Position numbers and translations under genes: made by a program. A model generated the notes under the pieces. The model saw only the letters and a list, made by a program, of their open reading frames with translations, searched no databases and was not told the DNA's origin. A stretch of 64,000 bases of DNA, from contig NZ_JNNO01000008.1 in assembly GCF_000735585.1 (NCBI RefSeq), positions 1 through 64,000 on the forward strand, in the 5' to 3' direction. The stretch is from Devosia sp. LC5 (GTDB lineage Bacteria > Pseudomonadota > Alphaproteobacteria > Rhizobiales > Devosiaceae). Positions 51,239 through 61,227 of the stretch are shown piece after piece. Within the stretch, counting starts at the first letter, position 1. Every line of letters begins with the position of its first letter.

Positions 51239-51960
51239 TCAGCGGTTTCTCTCCGGATCAATTCCAGCTTCTCGCAATCGATCCGCGGCGCTGACATACA
51301 TCTTGTTTTCGAGGCGTTTTCGGAGCGCACTGTAAATAAAGGGCACGGGCAGGGGGCTTCGAACGCGATATATGAAGATAGCGTCCTGCAGGCTGCGTGA
51401 CTCTGTTCGGAAATAGCGGGCGTCAATTTCAGCCGCCAGCGACTCGTTCCAGAGCTCGAACGCGCGATCTTGAATGTCTCGAAGAGGACCATCGGTTTCC
51501 CATTGACGGAGAAACTCGCGACCCGTCCAAATCAGGACCGGCAAGGAAGGAGTAATGGCGACAATGGGCAGTTGGTCCGTCGGCAACCGAGCCGCGATTG
51601 CCGCGATCAAAAGCACGGCAATGCAACCAGCGCTACCAAGCCGACCACGGTGCGATAAACGGCCCGAAGGCGCCCATCATACTGTGCATTTGTGAGCTGA
51701 CAGATCAGGCGAGCCTGATGTTCGGGCACCAATGAGGCAGTTACCGGGTACCAGTCGACAAGTCGGTCGTCGCTCCCCACGCGATCCTTGTAGTTGCTGG
51801 AATATTCCTGAACCGTAGCATCTTTCACTGCGGTCCCAGTGGATGTTTGTTAGAGGGCAGGTTGAGGACGTCACAATCGAAATGCTCGGCTGATCGCGCC
51901 ACGGTCCGAAGCAGCCTTTTCCGGCCGCGTCCGTTGCCAGGAATCTGTTCAAACCTCATG
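51239..51960 (-). pseudogene. Frameshifted S-4TM pore-forming effector (CBASS)
   Basis: Three fragments in different frames together match the S-4TM family. An upstream piece reads EHFDCDVLNLPSNKHPLGPQ then stop; a second (51607-51828) contains RLVDWYPVTASLVPEHQARL and ICQLTNAQYDGRLRAVY; a third (51239-51616) contains ITPSLPVLIWTGREFLRQWE, SRSLQDAIFIYRVRSPLPVP and YSALRKRLENKMYVSAADRL. Frame changes occur near 51840 and 51612. Intact members are inner-membrane effectors of about 300 residues activated by a cyclic nucleotide. The N-terminal 50-70 residues are degraded beyond recognition. Confidence 0.78.
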
Positions 51961-52268
51961 AGCCGCGACACTCACAACACTCCGATGTGGTTTCACCCTC
52001 ACTGCGTGGTCGCCGCAAGAGTCGCGCTTTGGGCTTGTGCCTCTTCGCACCAATTGATGTGACCGTGTAGTTTCCGTGGCCCAGCCCGCTTGCCGGGCAA
52101 GACGATCTCGACGTAGACCGCCACCCCGCACGTCAGTGCCGGAAATTGCGTCTTGGATCAAACCAATAGTCCGTAGGCTAAGTGCATGACCAAGCGCAAA
52201 AAATTGCCGAAAATCCGCCCCCGGCATATCCATTTGGGCAAAACCAATAGCAATTCAACATATTGAAA
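51961..52268. other. Intergenic stretch next to the tRNA 3' end
   Basis: No convincing gene. AAACCAATAG occurs twice (near 52160 and 52241). A 26-codon plus-strand frame (52186-52266, MTKRKKLPKIRPRHIHLGKT) ends 2 bases before the tRNA; its beginning resembles tyrosine integrase N-termini only loosely. Confidence 0.3.
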
Positions 52269-52345
52269 TGGCGATCCCGGGAGGACTCGAACCTCCGACC
52301 AACAGCTTAGAAGGCTGCTGCTCTATCCAGCTGAGCTACGGGACC
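52269..52345 (-). tRNA. tRNA-Arg (anticodon UCU)
   Basis: A 77-base cloverleaf on the minus strand including an encoded CCA. Acceptor arm GGTCCCG pairs with CGGGATC; D arm GCTC/GAGC; anticodon arm GCAGC-CTTCTAA-GCTGT with anticodon TCT; T arm GGAGG-TTCGAGT-CCTCC. All stems pair with only G-U exceptions. Confidence 0.97.
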
Positions 52346-52409
52346 CGCGCGACATCCCTTTAGCCTATCATTGCGCCGGGGAAAACTGCTTTGCAGCCAT
52401 TGCCCAAAG

Positions 52410-53447
52410 CTAGTTGCAGTCACGCGGTGGGGCGGTGCTGGCGCGGATGATGAGTTCGGATTTCAGAATGCGCCGCGCCGGCGTGCGTTCGGTTGCCGGG
52501 CCATCGAGAATGTCCAGCAACAGGGCTGTCGCAACCTTGCCCATATCATAGCGCGGCTGCCGCATCGTGGTGAGGGCAGGCAAGAGATGCTCGGCGACGG
52601 CGATGTCGTCAAAACCCACTACCGACACGTCCCGCGGGCAATCGACCCCTGATTGGCGCAGCCGGGAGATGAAGCCGATTGCCGTTTCGTCATTGCCGCA
52701 GAACATGGCTGTGGGCCGCTCATTGAGCGCCAGCCAGGATTCGGCTGCGGCTATGCCGCCGGCAATGGCGTGGTCGCCTTGCCATATCCAGTCCTGGCGG
52801 ATGGGCAGGTCGGCCCGCATGAGTGCGCGCTCGAAGCCGGCATGCCGTTCGCTGACCACATTGGGCGTGGTGCGGCTGCGCACGGTGCCGATTTTTTTGT
52901 GTCCCAGCTCGATCAGGTGCCGCGTGGCGGTGTCGGCCGCATCGCGATTATCCGTCATCACCAGGTCCAGCGGTGCATCGGGAATGTCGTCGCAGGATAG
53001 TACAAGGGGCCGGTTACCCCGCACCAGCGGCAGGTCCTGCAGGGATTCCAGATCCAGCGTCGCATCGAACAGCAAAAGCCCATCCGCGCGGTTGGAATAA
53101 AAATAGTCCTTGAGACCAAGCGTCGGATCGCCGCCGAGCCTATTGGCTACCAGCACGCCATAGCCACGCTCGGCAGCATCCTGCACCACCGCGTCGAGAA
53201 TCGTCGAATAGAATGGATTGCCGATATTGGGGATGGCGATGAGAATGGTTTTGGCAGCTCGCAAGCGCAGTGACCGCGCCATCTGGTTCACGGTGTAGCC
53301 GGTCTCTAGCACGGCCGCCGTAATGCGCTCCCGTGTGGCCTCCGACACCCGCTCCGGCGACGTCAAGGCGCGGCTCACCGTTGCCGACGAAACTTCAGCA
53401 ACGCGCGCAACATCTTGAATTGTCGGCGTTTTCTTGAACTCGTTCAT
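52410..53447 (-). CDS. LacI-family transcriptional regulator
   Basis: A 345-residue LacI repressor. The N-terminal headpiece reads TIQDVARVAEVSSATVSRAL and VNQMARSLRL, followed by a periplasmic-binding-type sugar domain (LIAIPNIGNPFYSTILDAVV, MTDNRDAADTATRHLIELGH, VSVVGFDDIAVAEHLLPALT). Divergent from the sugar importer operon with 225 bases between, containing a matching palindrome (53565). It likely represses the importer and sugar enzymes until the sugar is present. Confidence 0.93.
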   Translation of the reverse strand: MNEFKKTPTIQDVARVAEVSSATVSRALTSPERVSEATRERITAAVLETGYTVNQMARSLRLRAAKTILIAIPNIGNPFYSTILDAVVQDAAERGYGVLVANRLGGDPTLGLKDYFYSNRADGLLLFDATLDLESLQDLPLVRGNRPLVLSCDDIPDAPLDLVMTDNRDAADTATRHLIELGHKKIGTVRSRTTPNVVSERHAGFERALMRADLPIRQDWIWQGDHAIAGGIAAAESWLALNERPTAMFCGNDETAIGFISRLRQSGVDCPRDVSVVGFDDIAVAEHLLPALTTMRQPRYDMGKVATALLLDILDGPATERTPARRILKSELIIRASTAPPRDCN

Positions 53448-53529
53448 CCCCGTTCGCGCCTCTTCCTCGCTCCCTCAGACTTTGGTCTAATTCGATCTTG
53501 ACAGAGACGCAACAAGTAGCCGAAGGTTA

Positions 53530-53578
53530 TTATATCGATTGCACACCGTCTGAGGATGTGGCGATGCAATCGATTACA
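53530..53578. promoter_or_regulatory. LacI-type operators upstream of the sugar importer operon
   Basis: TGCAATCGATTACA at 53565-53578 is a near-perfect 14-bp palindrome with the central CG step typical of LacI-family operators. TTATATCGATTGCA at 53530-53543 repeats its right half (ATCGATTGCA), 35 bases away centre to centre. A TTGACA at 53498 may be part of the promoter, though a matching -10 at normal spacing is not clear. Confidence 0.65.
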
Positions 53579-53672
53579 TGCGGCCGGTCCGGACATCTTG
53601 AGGAAGATGCACCGCGGTCGGCGGCTTCGCGGGGGCAGTATGCCTCATGAGGACGTTGGGAGGATTATAGTT

Positions 53673-54917
53673 ATGAAGAAATTTGCCGTGGCCGCCACTT
53701 TGGCGGCTGCTTTGATGTGTTCGGCTGCGCCGCAGGCTGCTGAACTCGAAGTGACCCATTGGTGGACATCGGGTGGTGAATCCGCCGCTGTCGCCGAATT
53801 TGCCCGTCTGTTTGACGCGACCGGCAATAAATGGGTCGATAGCGCACTGGCCGGTTCCGGCACGGGCGCCAACCCGGTGATCATCAGCCGCATCCTGGGC
53901 GGCAACCCCATGGGCGCCACCCAGATGAACACCGGCCGCGACGCCGAAGAACTTATCAAGGCTGGTCTGATCACCGATCTGACCCCGATTGCCGAAGAAG
54001 ATGGCTGGGCCGATTTCTTTGCCGATCCCAAGCTGCTCGACGCCTGCACCTTTGACGGCAAGATCTACTGCGTGCCGATCAATATCCACTCCTGGCACTG
54101 GCTCTGGCTGAGCGACAAGGCTTACAAGGATGCCGGTCTCGAAACCCCCAAGGACTGGAACGAATACGTCGCTTCCTTCCCCGCTCTGCGTGAAAAAGGT
54201 ATCATTCCCTTCGGTCTGGCCGCCGGCTGGCCGCTGAACGGCATTCCCGGCGTTCTGCTGGCCGACGTTGGTGGTCCTGAGCTCTATCTCAAGGTCAACC
54301 AGGATCACGATGCCGAGGCCGTCCGCAGCCCCGAATTCCGCAAGGTTGCCGAAGCCTGGGCCGCTGTCCGCGACGTTGTCGATCCCGCTGAAGTCGTGCC
54401 GCAGTTTTCCGACGTGGCCAACCAGCTGATCGCTGGCGAAGCCGCCGGCAACATCCACGGTGACTGGATTCAGGGCGAATTCGCACTGGCCGGCGCCGTT
54501 CCCGGCACCGATTACGAATGCCTGCCCGGCCTGGGTCTGTCCAACCGCATCGAAGGCGGCGGCGACGCATTCTACTTCCCCAAGCTGCCTGAAGGCACGG
54601 CGCAGGACGTTCTCGACGCCCAGACAGCGCTGGCTCGTCTGCTGGTCTCGCCGGAAGCTCAGGTTGCGTTCAACCTGAAGAAGGGCTCCATGCCGATCCG
54701 CACCGACATCGATATGTCGTCGGCCAATGATTGCATGAAGAAGGCCATCGATATCCTCAAGGGACCGGACGGCCTGCTGCCCGGTGGCGAAACCCTGAAT
54801 TCGAGCGACACCCAGCAGCAGCTGGACGATCTCAACCAGGAATTCTTCGCCGACAAGTCCTATCCGATCGATGACTATATTGAGGCTTACGCCCAGATCA
54901 TCGAATCCGCTGACTAA
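53673..54917 (+). CDS. Sugar ABC transporter substrate-binding protein (family 1)
   Basis: A 414-residue binding protein with Sec signal MKKFAVAATLAAALMCSAAP and cleavage near PQAAE. The mature N-terminus ELEVTHWWTSGGESAAVAEF is typical of family 1 glucose/mannose-type binding proteins in Rhizobiales; also GDWIQGEFALAGAVPGTDYE. ATG at 53673 has GGGAGG upstream. First gene of the LacI-controlled operon. Confidence 0.94.
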   Translation: MKKFAVAATLAAALMCSAAPQAAELEVTHWWTSGGESAAVAEFARLFDATGNKWVDSALAGSGTGANPVIISRILGGNPMGATQMNTGRDAEELIKAGLITDLTPIAEEDGWADFFADPKLLDACTFDGKIYCVPINIHSWHWLWLSDKAYKDAGLETPKDWNEYVASFPALREKGIIPFGLAAGWPLNGIPGVLLADVGGPELYLKVNQDHDAEAVRSPEFRKVAEAWAAVRDVVDPAEVVPQFSDVANQLIAGEAAGNIHGDWIQGEFALAGAVPGTDYECLPGLGLSNRIEGGGDAFYFPKLPEGTAQDVLDAQTALARLLVSPEAQVAFNLKKGSMPIRTDIDMSSANDCMKKAIDILKGPDGLLPGGETLNSSDTQQQLDDLNQEFFADKSYPIDDYIEAYAQIIESAD

Positions 54918-54924
54918 GCGCGTC

Positions 54925-54950
54925 GCGGGGCGGCCTTCGGGCTGCCCCGC
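54925..54950 (+). other. Intercistronic hairpin after binding-protein gene
   Basis: A 10-bp stem (GCGGGGCGGC with GCTGCCCCGC, one G-U) closed by the stable CTTCGG loop lies 8 bases after the stop. The tail is TTCCGCATCTTTG, not a true T-run. It sits where hairpins are found in the other importer operons here. Confidence 0.6.
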
Positions 54951-54988
54951 TTCCGCATCTTTGTTTTTAGCCGGAGTAGGCAAGACCC

Positions 54989-55930
54989 ATGACCGAAGCC
55001 CAGTCCCTGCACGGGGCGACTGCACTGGAGCGGACCCGTCCGCCTGGTCTGTTGTACAATTTATTCGTGCGCAATATCAGTGCCAAGCTCGCCGCCAGCC
55101 CGATGGTTGCCATCGTGCTCGTCGTGTTCATCGGCTGCACGCTGTGGACCATTTGGTTCTCCTTTACCGATTCCCGTGCATTGCCCAATGGCGCCTTTGT
55201 CGGTTTCGATCAGTATGAGCGTCTCTTCGCCACGCGCCGCTGGCGCATCTCGGCGACCAATTTGCTGACCTACGGCATTTTCTCGCTCGTCTTCACCATG
55301 GTGGTGGGCTTTGTGCTCGCCGTGCTCATGGATCAGCGCATCCGCTTTGAAGATGGTTTCCGCACCATTTTCCTCTATCCCTTCGCGCTGTCCGGCATCG
55401 TTACCGGTCTGGTGTGGCAATGGATCATGAACCCCACTTTGGGCCTGCAATCCACCATGCGCGGCCTGGGCTGGACCAATTTCACCTTCGACTGGATCAC
55501 CAATACCGACATGGTGCTCTATGCACTGCTCATCGCCGGCCTCTGGCACGGCACGGGCTTTGTCATGGTATTGATGCTGGCCGGCTTGCGCAGCGTCGAC
55601 GGCGAAATCTGGAAAGCCGCGCGCGTCGATGGCATTCCCACCTGGCGCACCTATCTGCAGATCGTGCTGCCCATGATGCGCGGCGTCATCGTCACCACCC
55701 TGGTGATCGTCGGCTCGGGCATTGTGCGCACCTACGATCTGGTCGTCGCGCTCACCAATGGCGGCCCGGGCCTGTCCTCGGAAGTGCCCGCCAAATACGT
55801 CATCAATTACATGTTCTCCGCCGGTAATCTCGGTCAGGCGCTGTCCGCCTCCACCGTGATGCTCCTGACCGTTTTCGTCCTGCTCATTCCATGGGTCATC
55901 GTCGAATTCGGCCCCAAGAAGCACACGTAG
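54989..55930 (+). CDS. Sugar ABC transporter permease (MalF type)
   Basis: A 313-residue permease. After a cytoplasmic start, helix MVAIVLVVFIGCTLWTIWFS is followed by FTDSRALPNGAFVGFDQYER. The EAA loop reads EIWKAARVDGIPTWRTYLQI. This length and motif set fits glucose/mannose-type CUT1 permeases. Followed after 12 bases by the second permease. Confidence 0.93.
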   Translation: MTEAQSLHGATALERTRPPGLLYNLFVRNISAKLAASPMVAIVLVVFIGCTLWTIWFSFTDSRALPNGAFVGFDQYERLFATRRWRISATNLLTYGIFSLVFTMVVGFVLAVLMDQRIRFEDGFRTIFLYPFALSGIVTGLVWQWIMNPTLGLQSTMRGLGWTNFTFDWITNTDMVLYALLIAGLWHGTGFVMVLMLAGLRSVDGEIWKAARVDGIPTWRTYLQIVLPMMRGVIVTTLVIVGSGIVRTYDLVVALTNGGPGLSSEVPAKYVINYMFSAGNLGQALSASTVMLLTVFVLLIPWVIVEFGPKKHT

Positions 55931-55942
55931 GAAGGACCGGTC

Positions 55943-56833
55943 ATGACCACAAACGCAGAAGCCAGCGGACCCCGCCCGCGCTCGTTCTTTACCCCTACGC
56001 GGATCGTTATCTACGGCATCATCATCGTCGCAGCGCTTTACTACCTGCTGCCGCTCTATGTGATGATCACCACCTCGCTCAAGGGCCTGCCCGAAATCCG
56101 GATCGGCAACATCTTCGCCCCGCCGCTCGAAGTCACCTTCGAACCATGGGTCAAGGCCTGGACCAGTGCTTGTACAGGTCTCACCTGTAATGGTCTGGCG
56201 CCCGGGTTCTGGAATTCGGTCAAGATCACGCTGCCCTCCACAATCGTGTCGGTGTTCATCGCTGCGGTCAGCGGTTATTCGCTGGTCAATTGGCGGTTCA
56301 AGGGCTCCGAGTTCTTCTTCACCGTGCTGCTGCTCGGCTCGTTCATTCCCTATCAGGTGATGCTCTATCCTCTGGTGATGATCACGGCGCAGATGAAGAT
56401 CTTCGGCACGCTCTGGGCCGTCATCCTGATCCACACCATTTTCGGCATGCCGATCCTGACCCTGCTGTTCCGCAACTATTTTGCGTCACTGCCGCAGGAA
56501 TTGTTCAAGGCGGCGCGCGTCGATGGGGCAGGGTTCTGGCGGATTTTCTTCCAGATTATGGTGCCGATGTCGCTGCCGATCTTTGCGGTCGCCATCATCC
56601 TGCAGGTCACCGGCATCTGGAATGACTTCCTGTTCGGCGTCGTCTTCGCCGGCACGCAGAACTACCCGATGACCGTTCAGCTCAACAATATCGTCAACTC
56701 TGTCCAGGGCGTACGCGAATACAACGTCAACATGGCCGCCACCATTCTCACGGCCGCCGTTCCGCTGATCGTCTATTTCGTTTCTGGCAAATGGTTCGTG
56801 CGCGGCATCGCCGCTGGCGCGGTGAAGGGATAA
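55943..56833 (+). CDS. Sugar ABC transporter permease (MalG type)
   Basis: A 296-residue permease with IVIYGIIIVAALYYLLPLYV as first helix, MITTSLKGLPEIRIGNIFAP, and EAA loop ELFKAARVDGAGFWRIFFQI. Near the start is a short CTGLTC segment with two cysteines in the periplasmic loop, also seen in related glucose-type permeases. The ATPase starts 4 bases after its stop. Confidence 0.93.
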   Translation: MTTNAEASGPRPRSFFTPTRIVIYGIIIVAALYYLLPLYVMITTSLKGLPEIRIGNIFAPPLEVTFEPWVKAWTSACTGLTCNGLAPGFWNSVKITLPSTIVSVFIAAVSGYSLVNWRFKGSEFFFTVLLLGSFIPYQVMLYPLVMITAQMKIFGTLWAVILIHTIFGMPILTLLFRNYFASLPQELFKAARVDGAGFWRIFFQIMVPMSLPIFAVAIILQVTGIWNDFLFGVVFAGTQNYPMTVQLNNIVNSVQGVREYNVNMAATILTAAVPLIVYFVSGKWFVRGIAAGAVKG

Positions 56834-56837
56834 GCAC

Positions 56838-57929
<1,092 letters not shown>

Positions 57930-58099
57930 CCCGCATTATCGAGGCGTCGCGCAAGGCGCGGCGCCCCGTCATTCGCTGCCGCTCCGGCACATTACTTTTC
58001 GGGCGGATCGCCTGCCTTTGCGGCGGGACAGCACGACACAAACGCACTACCTCCTTTGCCCGTCGACCGGGCAGCAGCCCAAATTATCAAGAGGCCCCC

Positions 58100-58858
58100 A
58101 TGACCGAACTGTCATTCCAGCTCTATAGCGCTCGCAACGTACCCTCGCTCGAGGACTTCCTGGGTAAATTGGCCGCGCTCGGCTACACCCAGGTAGAGGG
58201 CTATGGTGGTCTTTACGGCAACGTCGCCGACGCAACGACCCTGGCCGCCATTCTCAAGAAGAATGGCCTCACCATGCCGACCGGCCATTTCGGCCCGGCT
58301 CAGGTCCAGGACGTCGATACCACGCTCAAGACAGCCGAAATCCTGGGCATCAAGCGCATCTATTGCCCCCATATCGGTCCTGAAGGCCGCAGCGAAGACG
58401 AGTCCAAGTGGATCGAGCTGGCCGAAATGCTGGCCAAGGGCGCCGACACCTACACCAAGCACGGCTACGGCTTTGGCTGGCACAACCACGATTTTGAGTT
58501 CAAGCCGACCACTTCCGGCCGCACGCCGATGGAAATCATCCTCGAAACCGCTCCCAACATCGAATGGGAAGCCGACGTCGCCTGGATCGCGCGCGGCAAG
58601 GCCGACCCGGTTGCCTGGTTCGACCGCTATGGCGACCGCATCAGCGCCGTCCACGTCAAGGACATAGCGCCCGCTGGCGAGAACGCTGACGAAGACGGCT
58701 GGGCCGATGTGGGCTACGGCACGCTCGATTGGGACAATCTCATCACCAAGGTGAAGAGCAAGACCAAGGCGCAGTATTTCGTTGCCGAACACGACAAGCC
58801 TTCCGACGAAGTGCGTTTCGCCACGCGCTCCATCGCTACCGCCCAGAAGTGGAAGTAA
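58100..58858 (+). CDS. Sugar phosphate isomerase/epimerase family TIM-barrel protein (252 aa)
   Basis: A xylose isomerase-like AP2 barrel. It starts ELSFQLYSARNVPSLEDFLG, with metal-ligand candidates in GFGWHNHDFEF, NIEWEADVAW, ISAVHVKDIAP and YFVAEHDKPSDE. No signal peptide, so cytoplasmic. Members act as isomerases, epimerases, dehydratases or 3-keto-glycoside lyases. It is 6 bases before a Gfo/Idh/MocA dehydrogenase, suggesting they handle the same sugar in sequence. Confidence 0.88.
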   Translation: MTELSFQLYSARNVPSLEDFLGKLAALGYTQVEGYGGLYGNVADATTLAAILKKNGLTMPTGHFGPAQVQDVDTTLKTAEILGIKRIYCPHIGPEGRSEDESKWIELAEMLAKGADTYTKHGYGFGWHNHDFEFKPTTSGRTPMEIILETAPNIEWEADVAWIARGKADPVAWFDRYGDRISAVHVKDIAPAGENADEDGWADVGYGTLDWDNLITKVKSKTKAQYFVAEHDKPSDEVRFATRSIATAQKWK

Positions 58859-58864
58859 GCTAAA

Positions 58865-60007
58865 ATGGCAAAGACCTACGGCGTCGGCATCATGGGTGCC
58901 GGCAATATTTCCGCGGCCTATCTGCGTCTTGCGCCCCTGTTCAAGGGGCTTGAGGTTCGCGCCGTGGCAGACATTCTGCCCGCTGCGGCCCAGAAACGTG
59001 CTGAGGAATTCGGCGTTGCCGCCCAGACGCCCGACGAGCTGCTCAAGAACAGTGAACTCGACGTCATCGTCAACCTGACCATCCCGGCCACCCATTATTC
59101 GGTGTCCAGGGATATCGTCTCGGCCGGCAAGCACGCCTATTCCGAAAAGCCCTTCGTGCTGACCCTCGAAGAGGGCATGGCCCTCAAGAAGGCCGCCGAC
59201 GAGCGCAACCTCAAAGTGGGTAGCGCTCCCGACACCTTCCTCGGTGGCGCCCATCAGCAGGCTCGCGACATCATCGACAGCGGCCAGCTTGGCAAGATCA
59301 TGAGCGGTACCACCCACGTGATGGGGCCGGGCATGGAACATTGGCACCCCAATCCGGACTTCTTCTTCAAGCCCGGCGGCGGCCCGATCCTTGATATGGG
59401 CCCGTATTACGTGACCAATCTGGTCCACCTGCTTGGGCCGGTTAAACGCCTATCGGCCTTCACCAATATGGCGCGCACCGAGCGCGTGGTGACCGCCGAA
59501 GGCCCGATGAAGGGCAAGGCCGTTCCGGTTGAGACGCCGACCACCATTCACGGCATTCTCGAATTCCATAGCGGCGCCGTGATCACCATCGGCGCCAGCT
59601 GGGACGTGGCCAGCCACGGCCACCACAATATCGAGCTCTATGGCACGGGCGGCTCGATCTTCGTGCCCGATCCGAACTTCTTCGGCGGCGATCTGGTCAC
59701 CACCAATTGGGCCGGCGAGAAGAGCGCGGTCACCCCGTGGGATCACCCCTTCGGCCGCGCCAATCAGGATCTCGACAAGCCCGTCCACCGCGCCAATTAC
59801 CGCACGGCGGGTCTGGCCGACATGGTCGCTTCGATCGATGGCGGCTATAATGCCCGCTGCGGCCTTGATGTTGCCCTGCATGTCGTCGACGTACTCACCA
59901 GCCTGCTCCAGGCGGGCGAGACCGGCCAGGTCATTACCCTGTCGACCACCTGCGAGCGTCCGCTGGCCCTCACGCCGGCCGATGCACAGGCGCTTTTGAA
60001 GGCTTGA
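58865..60007 (+). CDS. Gfo/Idh/MocA family oxidoreductase (first)
   Basis: A 380-residue NAD(P)-dependent sugar dehydrogenase. The Rossmann motif is GVGIMGAGNISAAYLRLAP, the catalytic EKP is in AYSEKPFVLTLEEG, and GGGPILDMGPYYVTNLVHLL is the substrate-side helix. Similar to ThuB-like proteins that oxidise sugars at C3 in Rhizobiales. Paired with the TIM-barrel protein upstream. Confidence 0.9.
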   Translation: MAKTYGVGIMGAGNISAAYLRLAPLFKGLEVRAVADILPAAAQKRAEEFGVAAQTPDELLKNSELDVIVNLTIPATHYSVSRDIVSAGKHAYSEKPFVLTLEEGMALKKAADERNLKVGSAPDTFLGGAHQQARDIIDSGQLGKIMSGTTHVMGPGMEHWHPNPDFFFKPGGGPILDMGPYYVTNLVHLLGPVKRLSAFTNMARTERVVTAEGPMKGKAVPVETPTTIHGILEFHSGAVITIGASWDVASHGHHNIELYGTGGSIFVPDPNFFGGDLVTTNWAGEKSAVTPWDHPFGRANQDLDKPVHRANYRTAGLADMVASIDGGYNARCGLDVALHVVDVLTSLLQAGETGQVITLSTTCERPLALTPADAQALLKA

Positions 60008-60094
60008 GGTTCGTACCTCATTGACAGGCCCATGGGCCTGTCGAACAATGTGCTGAAAGTGGACCTCGCCCTGCGACAAGCCGGGGTGAGGTCC
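60006..60094 (+). other. Three consecutive intercistronic hairpins
   Basis: GAGGT-TCGT-ACCTC (60006-60019), the perfect palindrome GACAGGCCCATGGGCCTGTC (60023-60042), and a long stem between GGACCTC (60061) and GAGGTCC (60088) follow the first dehydrogenase gene. None has a T-run. They may be processing or stability elements, or partial terminators inside the operon. Confidence 0.5.
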
Positions 60095-60153
60095 GCTGTT
60101 TGAAAACGGCAAAAGACCAAGGCGCCTCAGCGCCTCACGAGGAGAGAGATTTC

Positions 60154-61209
60154 ATGCGCACCATCAAGGGTCCCGCAGTCTTCCTGGCGCAATTCGCCGG
60201 AGACAAGCCACCATTCAATTCCTTCGATGCCATTTGCGGCTGGGCCGCCAATTACGGCTACAAGGGCGTGCAGATCCCCACCTGGGTCACCAGCCTGATC
60301 GATCTGGAAAAGGCCGCCACCTCCAAGACTTACGCCGATGAGCTGACTGGCACCGCCGCCAAGCATGGCCTCGCCATCACCGAGCTATCGACCCACCTCC
60401 AGGGCCAGCTCATTGCCGCCCATCCGGTTTATGACACCATGCTCGATGGGTTCGCGCCGGCATCGGTGCACAACAATCCCAAGGCCCGCCAGGAATGGGC
60501 GGTGCAGCAGCTGTATTGGGCCGCCAAGGCCTCCAAGAACCTCGGCCTCACCGAGCACGCCACCTTCTCGGGCGCGCTCGCCTGGCCGTTCCTCTACCCA
60601 TTCCCCCAGCGCCCCGCCGGCCTGGTCGAAGAAGCCTTCGATGAATTGGCCCGCCGGTGGACCCCCATCCTCAACGCCTTTGACGAAGCTGGCGTCGATG
60701 TCGGCTACGAACTGCACCCGGGCGAAGACCTGTTCGACGGCGTCACCTTCGAGATGTTCCTCGACCGCGTCAAAAACCACCCGCGCGCCAACATCCTCTA
60801 CGATCCCAGCCACATGGTGCTGCAGCAGCTCGATTATCTCGATTTCATCGATATTTATCACGAGCGCATCAAGCTGTTCCACGTCAAGGACGCCGAGTTC
60901 AACCCGACCGGCCGCCAGGGCGTCTATTCGGGCTATCAGAGCTGGATCAACCGGGCAGGGCGCTTCCGCTCGCTGGGCGATGGCCAGGTCGATTTCGCCT
61001 CGATCTTCTCCAAGATGGCGCAATATGACTTTGCCGGCTGGGCCGTGCTCGAATGGGAATGCGCCATCAAGCACCCCGAAGATGGTGCGCGTGAAGGCGC
61101 CGAGTTCATCAAGAACCATATCATCCACGTCACCGAACACGCCTTCGACGATTTCGCATCCGCCGGCACGGACCTGGCGGCCAACCGGAAGATTTTGGGT
61201 CTGAGCTGA
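60154..61209 (+). CDS. Sugar phosphate isomerase/epimerase family TIM-barrel protein (351 aa)
   Basis: A larger xylose isomerase-like barrel. Metal-ligand candidates are YELHPGEDLFDGV, ANILYDPSHMVLQQ, IKLFHVKDAEF and WAVLEWECAIKHPED. It has MRTIKGPAVFLAQFAGDKPP at the start and ATG at 60154 with GAGGAGAG upstream. Its 351 residues exceed the usual 250-300. It is distinct from the 252-residue paralogue, and a second dehydrogenase follows. Confidence 0.88.
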   Translation: MRTIKGPAVFLAQFAGDKPPFNSFDAICGWAANYGYKGVQIPTWVTSLIDLEKAATSKTYADELTGTAAKHGLAITELSTHLQGQLIAAHPVYDTMLDGFAPASVHNNPKARQEWAVQQLYWAAKASKNLGLTEHATFSGALAWPFLYPFPQRPAGLVEEAFDELARRWTPILNAFDEAGVDVGYELHPGEDLFDGVTFEMFLDRVKNHPRANILYDPSHMVLQQLDYLDFIDIYHERIKLFHVKDAEFNPTGRQGVYSGYQSWINRAGRFRSLGDGQVDFASIFSKMAQYDFAGWAVLEWECAIKHPEDGAREGAEFIKNHIIHVTEHAFDDFASAGTDLAANRKILGLS

Positions 61210-61227
61210 CCCAATCGCCCCCACGGT

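Noticed and set aside
52186-52266. A 26-codon frame ending 2 bases before the tRNA, faintly like an integrase start
   Set aside because: Too short and too weak a resemblance to annotate as a gene.
53574-55025. A 483-codon open frame on the minus strand opposite the sugar-binding protein gene
   Set aside because: It mirrors a gene with signal peptide, good ribosome site and clear family motifs; the antisense product has no recognisable domain and arises from high GC.
55061-56434. A 457-codon minus-strand frame rich in histidine, glutamate and aspartate
   Set aside because: It lies opposite two clear permease genes; its composition is what antisense of membrane proteins gives.
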